From Hungatella sp. UBA4396 (lineage in GTDB: Bacteria > Bacillota > Clostridia > Lachnospirales > Lachnospiraceae), in contig DGRE01000024.1 of assembly GCA_002389905.1 (NCBI GenBank), positions 1-64,000 on the forward strand: a stretch of 64,000 nt of DNA, written 5' to 3'. Shown in pieces: positions 1 through 8,075 of the stretch (within the stretch, counting starts at the first letter, position 1; every line of letters begins with the position of its first letter). Under the pieces are notes generated by a model, which did not search any database, had not been told where the DNA came from, and saw nothing but the letters and a program-made list of their open reading frames with translations. The position numbers and the translations under genes were made by a program.

Positions 1-268
1 CATTCTCCACACATTTGGCCGCATAAGTGGCCAGTCTTGAACCCCTGTCAGGATGAAAGGTGTTGACTGCCTTAATAAGTCCAATGGTTCCTACTGAAAG
101 AAGGTCTTCCATATCGTAATCTGTATTCTGATATTTTTTAGCCACATGGGCCACCAGGCGCATATTCCGTTCGATGAGTGTGGCTCTCGCCTCCTGATCC
201 CCTTCCTGGTATCGTTCCAGACACTCTCGTTCCTCTCGCGCAGTTAAAGGTTTCGGAAAAGTTTTCAA
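1..268 (-). CDS. sigK: RNA polymerase sporulation sigma factor, SigK-like, partial (C-terminus off the left edge)
   Basis: The 89 visible residues match region 1.2/2 of sporulation sigma factors: a FPKPLTAREE start, then EARATLIERNMRLVAHVAKKY, then the DLLSVGTIGLIKAVNTF core of region 2 and LATYAAKCVENE at the edge. The LVAH..KKY form is closer to SigK (mother-cell late sigma) than to SigE. The only workable start is TTG at 268, preceded six bases upstream by AAGGTGG; an in-frame stop lies just upstream, so there is no room for the roughly 20-residue inhibitory pro-sequence of the Bacillus protein. Seen: sequence and start. Family knowledge: SigK directs late mother-cell genes. SigE or another paralogue is the alternative. 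Confidence 0.75.
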   Translation of the reverse strand, partial: MKTFPKPLTAREERECLERYQEGDQEARATLIERNMRLVAHVAKKYQNTDYDMEDLLSVGTIGLIKAVNTFHPDRGSRLATYAAKCVEN

Positions 269-356
269 AGAAAGCCACCTTAAACTTACTTACTCTCATT
301 TTATGCCAGCGCGCGGGTTAAAGTGCTTTTACAAGAAATATTGGCTGGTACTTATT

Positions 357-1535
357 TTAATGGTGAAAAAGGCGAAGGCCTGTAAACGCCATAGCCATGC
401 CGTATTGATCGCAGGTTTCAATCACTTGGTCATCACGGACAGAGCCTCCCGGCTGGGCCACATACTTGACTCCGCTCTTATAGGCCCGGTCAATGTTGTC
501 GCCAAAGGGGAAGAAGGCATCAGAGCCTAAGGACACACCTGTCATACTGTCCAGCCACTTTCTTTTTTCTTCCTGAGTAAATACGTCAGGCTTGACCTTA
601 AAAATGGATTCCCATCTTCCGTCTGCCAGCACATCCATATAATCCTCTCCAATGTATGTATCAATGGCATTGTCCCGGTCCGCCCGGCGGATTTCATCCA
701 CAAAGGAAAGCTCCAGAACCTGAGGGGACTGGCGCAGAAACCAGTTGTCAGCCTTGTTTCCGGCCAGTCTGGTGCAGTGGACTCTGGACTGCTGTCCCGC
801 TCCGATTCCAATGGCCTGTCCTCCCTTTACAAAACACACGGAGTTGGACTGGGTGTATTTTAAGGTGATCAGGGAAATGATCAGGTCCAGTCTGGCTGAA
901 TCCGGGATATCCCGGTTCTTTGTCACCACATTTTTTAAAAGGTCTTCATTGATTTTCTGCTCATTTCTTCCCTGTTCAAAGGTGATCCCATAGACCTGTT
1001 TTTTCTCCAGAGGTTCCGGCTCATAGTCCGGGTCTATCTGGATCACGTTGTATTTACCGTTCTTCTTGGCATTTAAAATCTGCAATGCACCCGGCTCATA
1101 CCCCGGCGCAATAACTCCGTCAGACACCTCCCGTTTGATCAGCCTGGCAGTGGAAACATCACAGGTATCAGACAGGCAGATAAAATCCCCAAAAGAGGAC
1201 ATCCGGTCCGCCCCCCTTGCCCTGGCATAAGCGCAGGCCAGAGGAGAAAGCTCCTCCAGATCATCTATCCAGCAGGCTCTGGCAAGAACACTGTCAAGAG
1301 GAAGTCCGACTCCCACACCTGCTGGAGAAACGTGTTTAAAGGAAGCCGCAGCAGGGAGGCCTGCCGCCTCCTTTAACTCCTTTACCAACTGCCAGCCATT
1401 AAAGGCATCTAAAAAGTTAATATACCCCGGACTGCCGCTCAGAACTTCAATGGGAAGACTTTCTCCGCCTGACATATAAATTCTGGACGGCTTCTGGTTT
1501 GGGTTGCATCCGTATTTTAACTGTAATTCCTTCAT
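357..1535 (-). CDS. purH: Phosphoribosylaminoimidazolecarboxamide formyltransferase (stand-alone AICAR transformylase)
   Basis: 392 residues beginning MKELQLKYGCNPNQKPSRIY, the signature of the clostridial stand-alone AICAR transformylase. It transfers a formyl group from 10-formyl-THF to AICAR (ZMP) in the penultimate step of de novo IMP synthesis in the cytoplasm. The GHxSPAGV-like stretch (KHVSPAGVGVG), the folate-site GAGQQSRVHCTRLAG segment and SDAFFPFGDN near the end are all present. The usual N-terminal MGS-like IMP cyclohydrolase domain of bifunctional PurH is absent; that reaction is supplied by the gene just upstream, whose stop codon overlaps an earlier in-frame ATG. I chose the second Met (1535) because GGAG lies 8 bases before it and family proteins start there. 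Co-transcribed with the cyclohydrolase under the ZTP riboswitch. Confidence 0.93.
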   Translation of the reverse strand: MKELQLKYGCNPNQKPSRIYMSGGESLPIEVLSGSPGYINFLDAFNGWQLVKELKEAAGLPAAASFKHVSPAGVGVGLPLDSVLARACWIDDLEELSPLACAYARARGADRMSSFGDFICLSDTCDVSTARLIKREVSDGVIAPGYEPGALQILNAKKNGKYNVIQIDPDYEPEPLEKKQVYGITFEQGRNEQKINEDLLKNVVTKNRDIPDSARLDLIISLITLKYTQSNSVCFVKGGQAIGIGAGQQSRVHCTRLAGNKADNWFLRQSPQVLELSFVDEIRRADRDNAIDTYIGEDYMDVLADGRWESIFKVKPDVFTQEEKRKWLDSMTGVSLGSDAFFPFGDNIDRAYKSGVKYVAQPGGSVRDDQVIETCDQYGMAMAFTGLRLFHH

Positions 1536-1549
1536 CTTCTGCACTCCTG

Positions 1550-2257
1550 TCATTTATTTTTATTTACAATCCGTGTCTCATAAAGACCTGATTCCACGTC
1601 AATGTATCTTACAAAAAGTGAAACCTTGTTTTGCTCATTGAGGCTTTCCCATATCATGGCGGTAAAGTCTTCTATATCATCAGAAAGCTCCACCAGCTTA
1701 GGCTCTCCCTCAAAGCTGGGAAGAGGATTTCCGTCATGCATATAAGTATGAATAAAACGGCCCTCCCCTGCCAGGGGATTTTCATAGGCAAAGGTATACC
1801 GGCAGCAGGAATCAGGGTTACCGTCATTGCTCTTTAAAATGGACATGGCATAGTTAAAATGGCCTTTTTCCATGTGGATGATGCCGGAAATACGGGGGGT
1901 ATAATTAGGGCTGTCCGGCTCAAACTCCCTGGACCTTAAGGACTGTTCAAAGGTCAGCTGCCTGTCCATGCCCTCATAGATGGTGTCAGTCTGGTCCCCA
2001 TTGGTCACGATAGTCTTATTTCCCATGACACGCACAGGCGCATAAATAATCAGACTTGGGTCTACCAGCTTTAAAGGATCAAAGGCCTGGGTCCGTATCC
2101 CCTCCCTCTCCTCCACAAAGATTCGGTTCCGGCTGTTGTCACTTCTCCCCATAATAAAGTAAGCGGCAACCGCCTTTCTTCCATCAGGTGTCCTTCCCAT
2201 AATGATCCCTCTTCCCGGATAGGAATTGCTCATTAAATCTTCTCTTAAAGAAACCAC
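1550..2257 (-). CDS. purO: IMP cyclohydrolase, PurO-like
   Basis: About 235 residues opening with SLREDLMSNSYPGRGIIMG, typical of the COG3363-type (archaeal PurO-like) IMP cyclohydrolase that closes the ring of FAICAR to give IMP. The segment FIMGRSDNSRNRIF and the central GDQTDTIYEG are visible. It precedes the stand-alone formyltransferase, so the two genes together replace bifunctional PurH. The ribosome site AAGGAGG abuts an ATG at 2263 with no spacer, while a GTG at 2257 has a six-base spacer; I prefer the GTG, but the ATG would add only two residues. The long upstream reading frame is not coding: it runs through the ZTP riboswitch and its terminator. Confidence 0.88.
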   Translation of the reverse strand: MVSLREDLMSNSYPGRGIIMGRTPDGRKAVAAYFIMGRSDNSRNRIFVEEREGIRTQAFDPLKLVDPSLIIYAPVRVMGNKTIVTNGDQTDTIYEGMDRQLTFEQSLRSREFEPDSPNYTPRISGIIHMEKGHFNYAMSILKSNDGNPDSCCRYTFAYENPLAGEGRFIHTYMHDGNPLPSFEGEPKLVELSDDIEDFTAMIWESLNEQNKVSLFVRYIDVESGLYETRIVNKNK

Positions 2258-2277
2258 ATTCATCCTCCTTTTCCGTG

Positions 2278-2326
2278 TAAAAACACAAAAAACCGCCTGG
2301 GCATCCCATAGAAATGCCCAGGCGGT
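2278..2326 (-). terminator. Riboswitch-controlled intrinsic terminator upstream of purO-purH
   Basis: A 13-bp stem (ACCGCCTGGGCAT pairing with ATGCCCAGGCGGT across a nine-base loop) is followed on the minus strand by TTTTTTGTGTTTTT. The 5' arm contains the conserved 3' element of the ZTP aptamer, so ligand binding and termination are mutually exclusive. Confidence 0.9.
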
Positions 2327-2385
2327 CGGCTTTTTTGTATCGTGCTCCCTGTGGTTTAATCCCACTGATCCGCCAGTCGCACGTA
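2278..2385 (-). ncRNA. ZTP (pfl) riboswitch with terminator platform
   Basis: The minus-strand leader carries the conserved pieces of the pfl motif in order: CGTGCGACTGGCGG, the small AGTGG/CCAC hairpin followed by GGGAGC, and then GCCGACCGCCTGGGCA. The last element is at the same time the 5' arm of a perfect 13-bp terminator hairpin followed by a T-rich run. ZTP/ZMP binding is known to stabilise the aptamer at the expense of the terminator, switching genes on when AICAR accumulates. Here it controls the cyclohydrolase-AICAR transformylase pair, the enzymes that consume ZMP, which fits the known role. Confidence 0.92.
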
Positions 2386-2395
2386 CCTTTCCAAC

Positions 2396-2424
2396 ATCAT
2401 ATAATATTGTTGCTCAAAATGCAA
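2396..2424 (-). promoter_or_regulatory. Sigma-A-type promoter of the purO-purH leader
   Basis: Minus strand TTGCAT (2424-2419), 17-base spacer, TATGAT (2401-2396). Transcription would start about ten bases before the ZTP aptamer. Confidence 0.65.
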
Positions 2425-2436
2425 GCATAATTTAAA

Positions 2437-3804
2437 CTATTCATTCCGTATGGCAGCCAATGGGCTCAGCTTCATAGCCCGCAAAGCCGGGAAGAATCCC
2501 GCGGCCATGCCCACAAATACGGCAAACCAGATGGCTGTCATTCCAAGCCAGGGAGGAATTCTCGATAAATCTCCGGGCACACCTCCCATAAACCGTCCGG
2601 CAAGGATTTTATTAATGAGCAGGGATACCCCGTAGCTGAAGAGAATTCCCGTTATTCCTCCTAAAAAGCCGATAAAACCTGACTCCAGAAGAAACATATT
2701 CCTGATATTTCTCATATCACATCCCAAAACCTTTAAAATTCCAATTTCCTTTGTTCTCTCGTAAATGGACATCATCATGGTATTGGCAATTCCGATAGCA
2801 GCTACAAACAGGGAAACAGCTCCGATTCCTCCCAAAAGGGCCTGAACCATCTTAGCCTGCTTCTGGGACTGCTCCAGCCACTCCATATTGCTGTTGGCCT
2901 GATACCCCATATCTGTAATGGTCTTCTGCACTTCGGTCACATTGGCCATATCATCCACTTCCACAATAGCCTGCTGGTAAATGAAATAATTATAAGGCTT
3001 TCCCTTTTTATTGGTTGGCTGGTTGGGTATGGGCTTCTTTTTAAATATCTGCTTTAATTGGGACTTTAAAGCCTCCAGATCCACATATACCCCGTAACTG
3101 TAATTATTCCACTCTTCCAGCCCTCCCTCTACAAGCCCTGCTGTGGAAAGAAGGTACTTTTTCGGAGGCTTGACAGGACTGCCATCCGGTCCGGTGCCCC
3201 CGCCCTGGGAATTGTAATAAGCATCTGTGTCAAAAATCACAAACAAGGGCTTATTGATAAAGTCAACATCAGGAACAGAAGAAAAGTCTTCATAATAGCC
3301 ATAACCGGAATTCATTTTCTTTGGGTTATGGAACTGCCTGGCTACCATGTTTCCAACAACCATCTTCAGTTCTTTATTTCCCGGTTCAGGATGTGTCCCT
3401 TCTTTTAAGGCAATGTTCTTCATATACCCTTCGCTGACACCCATGATATTGATATTGGCCTGATAGGCCCCCTGAAACATAAGGACATTAGTTTCCAGCA
3501 ATGGAGAAGCGTCATTGACATGAGGAATTCGCCTAAACTGGTTAATCACCTCATCAGTCATATGATCAGGCTCACTGCTGCCGTCATTTCCGCCCCACAT
3601 GGCATTGGAATATACGGTGATTTCCGTAAGGCTTCCATAAGAAGCAATTTGTTCCATGGTAAGCTCATTAAAACCAATACCTAAAGACACCATAACCACA
3701 ATGGAAGCCGTACCGATCAAAACTCCCAGAACTGTTAAAAATGTTCTCAGCTTCCTGCGTCTTAAATTGTTTACACTCATGGAAAGCAAATCGCTAAATC
3801 TCAT
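2437..3804 (-). CDS. ABC transporter permease, MacB/FtsX type
   Basis: 455 residues. An N-terminal membrane segment (LRTFLTVLGVLIGTASIVVMVSLG, residues ~18-42) follows SVNNLRRRKLRT, then a ~290-residue extracytoplasmic MacB-PCD-like domain, then three C-terminal membrane segments (~325-350, 370-398, 420-445) with the FtsX-family ERTKEIGILKVLG coupling motif between the first two. This is the membrane half of a type VII (MacB-like) exporter, mechanotransmission rather than classical transport. It overlaps the upstream gene for the exported partner by 11 bases and forms one operon with the ATPase at 5598-6338. Substrate unknown; antimicrobial peptide or envelope-related export is the usual role. 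Confidence 0.9.
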   Translation of the reverse strand: MRFSDLLSMSVNNLRRRKLRTFLTVLGVLIGTASIVVMVSLGIGFNELTMEQIASYGSLTEITVYSNAMWGGNDGSSEPDHMTDEVINQFRRIPHVNDASPLLETNVLMFQGAYQANINIMGVSEGYMKNIALKEGTHPEPGNKELKMVVGNMVARQFHNPKKMNSGYGYYEDFSSVPDVDFINKPLFVIFDTDAYYNSQGGGTGPDGSPVKPPKKYLLSTAGLVEGGLEEWNNYSYGVYVDLEALKSQLKQIFKKKPIPNQPTNKKGKPYNYFIYQQAIVEVDDMANVTEVQKTITDMGYQANSNMEWLEQSQKQAKMVQALLGGIGAVSLFVAAIGIANTMMMSIYERTKEIGILKVLGCDMRNIRNMFLLESGFIGFLGGITGILFSYGVSLLINKILAGRFMGGVPGDLSRIPPWLGMTAIWFAVFVGMAAGFFPALRAMKLSPLAAIRNE

Positions 3805-5611
3805 TATCTGTTTCCTCTCCCAGCTCCTGTTCCTTCTTTTTCCGCTTTTTCAGTATGAAAACAATTCCTCCCGCAGCAGCAATCACCACGACTACCAGCA
3901 CCGGAATAAGGATTTTACCAGGTCCCGATGCGCCCTGAGCCTCTCCGTCTACGGGGAATTCCCCGGGATCATCTATATCAAAGCCAGGGTCCATAGGCTC
4001 TGTTACCATCAGGGTCAGTTCCTTTTCAACAGGCTCGCTGACCACTCCGTTTTCATCCTCGTAGGTAATTAGAATTTTCACCTTTCCGTCATCCATGGTA
4101 GGTGCGGCACCGGTGATCATAACATCTACATTCCCCGTCTCTCCCGGCTTAATATTTCCCACGTAGCTGCTGTTCTGCTGAATGCTGTCCCCTGCAAAAG
4201 ATACCATTACATTGTATAGAAGTACCTTTCCTGTGTTATTAATGGGGAACATGACATTGGTTTCTGAGCCTACGGTGATGGAATCCGGCATCACTTCAAC
4301 GGTTCCCGTATTCAAACGGGCTACCTGCCTGACCGGAATGTCTACTGTCACTTTTTCTTCGGCATTTTTAAATTCAGGGCTGTCATATTTTTCATTGATG
4401 GTTATGGCATAGGTTCTCTGGTCCACCCAGGCTCCTGCCTGCAGCTTTACCTTTAAATCCGTTGTCTGTCCTGCGCCAAGGTGATTGACAACAAAGGAGG
4501 AGGAGCCTGCATCTGTGGTAAATACCGCACTATCCGTCACCTTTTCCGATTCCAGGCTGAACAGGATGTTGCTGGCTGCAACGTGGTCGGAAGCATTTTT
4601 CATGTGAAGAATCAGTTCAAATTCTTCTCCTGCATAAATAGTTTCCGGAATGGTTTCAAAGCCGTCTACAATGATTCTGGCCCTTGTTCTGTCATTGGGG
4701 TCAAAATCTCCTATGTTTTCTTCTTTCTCCTTGTTCTGCACTTTTACGTAAAAAATCTGCTCTGTTTTCTGAACGTCTCCCTCTGTACTGTCCCGGTATT
4801 CTATGGTAAAGGTAATGGGGTAATACCCGCTGTATACATCTTTGCGGATAGCCATGCTGTAGGGTACTGCAACCGCCTCTCCGCCGCCGATCTTATCGTA
4901 ATGCCTGTTGTAGCTTCCGTCGTTGATGTCAAAAGGAAATTTGGTGCTGTCCTGGTCAAGACCCATACGGATGTTTACATCAAAAGCTGTGATATTAGAG
5001 GAATTACGGAAGTTGATGTCAAAGTTCATGACTTGGGGGTAAACGCCGGAGGGTGTATTCTGGCCCTCTCCCAGTTCAAACCGGATATCTCCTTCTGATT
5101 CATCCGGCTCTGTAGGTGAGGTGGATTTTGTGATCCAGATGTTGACCTTTTCCCTCTTGAGAAAATTTCCGTCATTTTTTGAGGTTGCATTTTCCACAAT
5201 TTCAATAGGAACTGAATAATATCCATCTGCAATATCTCTCCGGACCCTTCCGGTGATGGATATATTTTTAGTGCTTCCGTCTTTGACATTTCCAATCTTT
5301 TTATTATCAAAGGTATCGGTAGTGATTTCAAAAGGGAAAATGCTTCCGGTAAAGGTTTCCCCATCCTCAAATGCATCGCTTTCCTGATTTGCCAGAATTT
5401 CATCGAAACGGATTGCCACATTTTCCAAATCCCTGCCGTCAACATTGGTGAAAACCATGCTAATGGTCATGCTCTGCCCCGACTTACCCGAAGGAACCTT
5501 TTTTACATCAAGAAAATTATCTCCCCTCCATGCAAAAGCCGTCCCCGGCACAGACGAAATAACCATAATGACCGCAAGCAGCCATAACACTCCTTTTCTA
5601 ACCCTCTTCAT
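3794..5611 (-). CDS. Exported, membrane-anchored protein with repeated CARDB/NEW3-like beta domains (ABC-exporter partner)
   Basis: 605 residues from MKRVRKG. A signal peptide (GVLWLLAVIMVISSVPGTAFA, cleavage expected after AFA) leads into four or more repeated beta-sandwich stretches of the COG1361/CARDB type, recognisable by recurring ..F.LxNxG/S.xx.A.NV.. and ..PGETGNVDVMITG segments; the C-terminus is a single membrane helix (ILIPVLVVVVIAAAGGIVFIL) and a basic tail. I chose the Met at 5611 because AGGAGG lies nine bases upstream and the signal peptide begins there; it overlaps the ATPase stop by 14 bases. It sits where a MacA/HlyD adaptor would sit in a MacAB operon, so I infer an extracytoplasmic partner of the permease. 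No enzymatic motif seen. Confidence 0.75.
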   Translation of the reverse strand: MKRVRKGVLWLLAVIMVISSVPGTAFAWRGDNFLDVKKVPSGKSGQSMTISMVFTNVDGRDLENVAIRFDEILANQESDAFEDGETFTGSIFPFEITTDTFDNKKIGNVKDGSTKNISITGRVRRDIADGYYSVPIEIVENATSKNDGNFLKREKVNIWITKSTSPTEPDESEGDIRFELGEGQNTPSGVYPQVMNFDINFRNSSNITAFDVNIRMGLDQDSTKFPFDINDGSYNRHYDKIGGGEAVAVPYSMAIRKDVYSGYYPITFTIEYRDSTEGDVQKTEQIFYVKVQNKEKEENIGDFDPNDRTRARIIVDGFETIPETIYAGEEFELILHMKNASDHVAASNILFSLESEKVTDSAVFTTDAGSSSFVVNHLGAGQTTDLKVKLQAGAWVDQRTYAITINEKYDSPEFKNAEEKVTVDIPVRQVARLNTGTVEVMPDSITVGSETNVMFPINNTGKVLLYNVMVSFAGDSIQQNSSYVGNIKPGETGNVDVMITGAAPTMDDGKVKILITYEDENGVVSEPVEKELTLMVTEPMDPGFDIDDPGEFPVDGEAQGASGPGKILIPVLVVVVIAAAGGIVFILKKRKKKEQELGEETDNEI

Positions 5612-6338
5612 TCCCTGTATCCTCCTCTGCATCCTCATGGTGCTGTTCTTCAATCTTAAAAATCTTTCCATCTACGATATGAAACTGCCTGTCAGCAAAT
5701 TGGGCGATATAATTATCATGGGTAACCATGATTAATGTCTGGTTCTGTTCCCTGACAATCCGCTGCATCAGATTCAATATTTCTTTGGTAGTCTTAGAAT
5801 CCAGATTTCCCGTAGGCTCATCGGCAAAGATGATCTGGGGGTCTGAAGCCAGAGCTCTGGCAATGCCCACTCTCTGCTGCTGCCCTCCCGACATTTCATT
5901 AGCCAGATGCTTCATCTGTTTTTCCAATCCTACCAGCTTTATGTATTCCTTTGCTTTTTCATTCCTGATCTTCTTTGGCACTCCCCGAAAGGAAAGGGGA
6001 AGGGCCACATTTTCCACTGCATTCATGGTCTTTAACAGATTATAAGACTGAAAAATAAATCCCACATGCTTTCTTCGGAACGCAACCAAATGATTTTCCG
6101 AAAGCTTTTCAATATGCTTTCCGGCAATGACGATCTCTCCCTTTGAGGGCTTTTCCAGACCTGCCATCATATTCAAAAGGGTGGATTTACCGGAACCGGA
6201 AGGACCCACAATCGCACAAAACTCTCCCTTATATATGGTAAAATCCACGCCGTTCAGCGCATAAACCTTGGTATTTCCCACTTGATACACCTTATATAGA
6301 TCCTTAACCTGGATCATAGGTGTTTTGCCTTTCACCAA
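5598..6338 (-). CDS. ABC transporter ATP-binding protein, MacB/LolD type
   Basis: 246 residues with a complete ATPase: Walker A GPSGSGKST (~residues 45-53), Q-loop FIFQSYNLL, signature MSGGQQQRVGIARAL, Walker B IIFADEPTGNLD and the switch His in MVTHD. The MacB/LolD subgroup is indicated by NxLTMNAVENVALPLSFRG-type text and the GNLDSKT D-loop. It energises the permease at 2437-3804. The start is TTG at 6338, eight bases after AAGGAGG; the adjacent GTG at 6335 is the alternative. An acidic C-terminal tail (~residues 230-246) overlaps the start of the exported protein, so the operon is translationally coupled. Confidence 0.92.
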   Translation of the reverse strand: MVKGKTPMIQVKDLYKVYQVGNTKVYALNGVDFTIYKGEFCAIVGPSGSGKSTLLNMMAGLEKPSKGEIVIAGKHIEKLSENHLVAFRRKHVGFIFQSYNLLKTMNAVENVALPLSFRGVPKKIRNEKAKEYIKLVGLEKQMKHLANEMSGGQQQRVGIARALASDPQIIFADEPTGNLDSKTTKEILNLMQRIVREQNQTLIMVTHDNYIAQFADRQFHIVDGKIFKIEEQHHEDAEEDTGNEEG

Positions 6339-6361
6339 AGCGGATACCTCCTTACTTCAAC

Positions 6362-6380
6362 TTGTATACACATTATACAA
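6362..6380 (-). promoter_or_regulatory. Operator-like inverted repeat overlapping the -10 of the ABC export operon
   Basis: A perfect 7-bp inverted repeat, TTGTATA-N5-TATACAA, sits 24 bases upstream of the ABC operon ribosome site. The minus-strand TATAAT (6377-6372) lies inside it, so a bound repressor would cover the -10 element. No convincing -35 partner is visible (TGGCTG at 17-base spacing). Confidence 0.5.
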
Positions 6381-6483
6381 CAAGATATAAGAATCAGCCA
6401 TCCTTAATTTTCTTACACTTTATTACATATTCCTTACAAGGAAAATGACGAAAAAAAATTATATTATAAATTTAAAAAAAGTG

Positions 6484-6512
6484 TGGAAATATTTGAATGA
6501 ATACTATATAAT
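6484..6512 (+). promoter_or_regulatory. Promoter of pyrBI
   Basis: TGGAAA (6484-6489), 17-base spacer, TATAAT (6507-6512), about 45 bases before the pyrB start. No PyrR-binding loop or attenuator hairpin is visible between it and pyrB. Confidence 0.55.
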
Positions 6513-6557
6513 GGGATAGACTTTGAAATCACAACGTAACAGATAAAGGAGATTCTT

Positions 6558-7481
6558 ATGAGACATTTACTAAACCCTTTAGACTTTAGTGTTGAGGAGA
6601 CACAGCATTTATTAGACTTATCAAAGGATATCGAAGAAAATCTTCCAAAATATTCCCATGTATGCGATGGAAAGAAATTAGCCACATTATTTTATGAGCC
6701 AAGTACAAGAACCCGTCTGAGTTTTGAAGCTGCTATGCTGAATCTGGGTGGCAGTGTACTGGGCTTTTCTTCTGCTGACTCCAGTTCCGCTGCAAAGGGA
6801 GAAAGCGTTGCAGATACCATCCGTGTCATCTCCTCTTATGCTGATATCTGCGCCATGAGGCACCCCAAGGAAGGCGCTCCTTTGGTAGCTGCCAATTACT
6901 CAACCATACCGGTCATCAATGCGGGGGACGGCGGTCACCAGCATCCGACCCAGACCCTGACTGATCTGCTTTCTATTAATTCTTTAAAAGGCCGTTTAAA
7001 CAACTTAACCATCGGCCTCTGCGGTGACTTAAAATTCGGCCGTACGGTTCATTCTTTGATCAATGCGCTTGTACGATATGAAAACATCAAGTTTATCTTA
7101 ATTTCCCCCCCAGAGTTACGGGTTCCTGAATACATCAGAGAAGATGTGCTGAGAGCCAACAATATGGAATTCGTCGAAATGGACAGTCTTGACAATGCCA
7201 TGCCTGAACTTGATATCCTTTACATGACCCGTGTTCAGAAGGAACGCTTCTTTAATGAGGAAGATTACATCCGCTTAAAAGACTGCTACATTCTGGATAA
7301 GAAAAAAATGAAACTGGCGAAACAGGACATGTACGTGCTCCATCCTCTTCCCAGAGTCAATGAAATCTCCGTAGAAATCGATAGTGACCCGAGAGCAGCC
7401 TATTTCAAACAGGCACAGTACGGTGTTTATGTGCGAATGGCTCTTATCATGACATTATTGGAGGTAGAGAAACCATGTTAA
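6558..7481 (+). CDS. pyrB: Aspartate carbamoyltransferase catalytic subunit
   Basis: 307 residues, standard length for the catalytic chain that condenses carbamoyl phosphate with aspartate in pyrimidine synthesis. The carbamoyl-phosphate loop FYEPSTRTRLSFE (~residues 50-62), the HPxxGAP-like MRHPKEGAP, HQHPTQTLTD (residues ~130-140) and the LHPLPRVNEI aspartate-binding loop are present. AAAGGAG precedes the ATG. It overlaps pyrI by seven bases, so the two chains are made stoichiometrically as in enterobacterial ATCase. Confidence 0.96.
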   Translation: MRHLLNPLDFSVEETQHLLDLSKDIEENLPKYSHVCDGKKLATLFYEPSTRTRLSFEAAMLNLGGSVLGFSSADSSSAAKGESVADTIRVISSYADICAMRHPKEGAPLVAANYSTIPVINAGDGGHQHPTQTLTDLLSINSLKGRLNNLTIGLCGDLKFGRTVHSLINALVRYENIKFILISPPELRVPEYIREDVLRANNMEFVEMDSLDNAMPELDILYMTRVQKERFFNEEDYIRLKDCYILDKKKMKLAKQDMYVLHPLPRVNEISVEIDSDPRAAYFKQAQYGVYVRMALIMTLLEVEKPC

Positions 7482-7900
7482 ATATCAGCGGATTAAAAGA
7501 AGGAATTGTATTAGACCATATTGAAGCCGGAAAAAGCCTGGAGATTTATTATAACCTGGGACTGGACAAGCTGGACTGCCAGGTGGCTATCATCAAAAAT
7601 GCCAGAAGCAGCAAGATGGGAAGAAAAGATATCATTAAAATAGAAGGCGGCTTAGACCACATTGACTTAAATATTCTGGGTTTTATCGACCACACCATTA
7701 CCGTTAACATTGTGCGGGACAATGCCATCGTTGAAAAGAAAACCTTAAGCCTTCCTAAAAAGATCACCAATGTAATTCACTGCAAAAACCCACGCTGCAT
7801 TACCTCCATTGAGCAGGAACTGCCTCACACCTTCTATCTCACTGATGAGGAAAGCGAAACCTACCGCTGCAGATACTGCGAAGAAAAATATACGAAATAA
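7475..7900 (+). CDS. pyrI: Aspartate carbamoyltransferase regulatory subunit
   Basis: 141 residues. The N-terminal nucleotide-binding domain (LKEGIVLDHIEAGKSLEIYYNLG..) is followed by a C-terminal zinc domain with the four expected cysteines, CxxxxC (CKNPRC) and CxxC (CRYC), which bind the catalytic trimers. The allosteric nucleotide site, the MGRKDIIKIEG strand and the LNxxGFIDHTITVN segment are intact. Its coupling to pyrB predicts feedback control of the holoenzyme by nucleotides instead of, or in addition to, transcriptional control. Confidence 0.95.
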   Translation: MLNISGLKEGIVLDHIEAGKSLEIYYNLGLDKLDCQVAIIKNARSSKMGRKDIIKIEGGLDHIDLNILGFIDHTITVNIVRDNAIVEKKTLSLPKKITNVIHCKNPRCITSIEQELPHTFYLTDEESETYRCRYCEEKYTK

Positions 7901-7909
7901 TTCCATTGT

Positions 7910-7950
7910 ACCTGGAACCTCCTGATTGGAAGCTTCCAGGTGTTTTTTTT
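7910..7950 (+). terminator. Terminator of pyrBI
   Basis: ACCTGGAA (7910-7917) pairs with TTCCAGGT (7934-7941), followed by GTTTTTTTT. Confidence 0.9.
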
Positions 7951-8075
7951 ACCGGATCATGGCTTTTGTCCTACGACTACGACACCCCCGCCCTTCCGCT
8001 TTTCCAATTATCCAGTTATAGATAATATGCATTGCTGGGTAATCAAGGTTTAATAGGGGGTGGAGGTGACAATAC

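Noticed and set aside
2264..2365. N-terminal extension of the IMP cyclohydrolase frame
   Set aside because: It would translate the ZTP riboswitch and terminator; the family start and ribosome site lie downstream.
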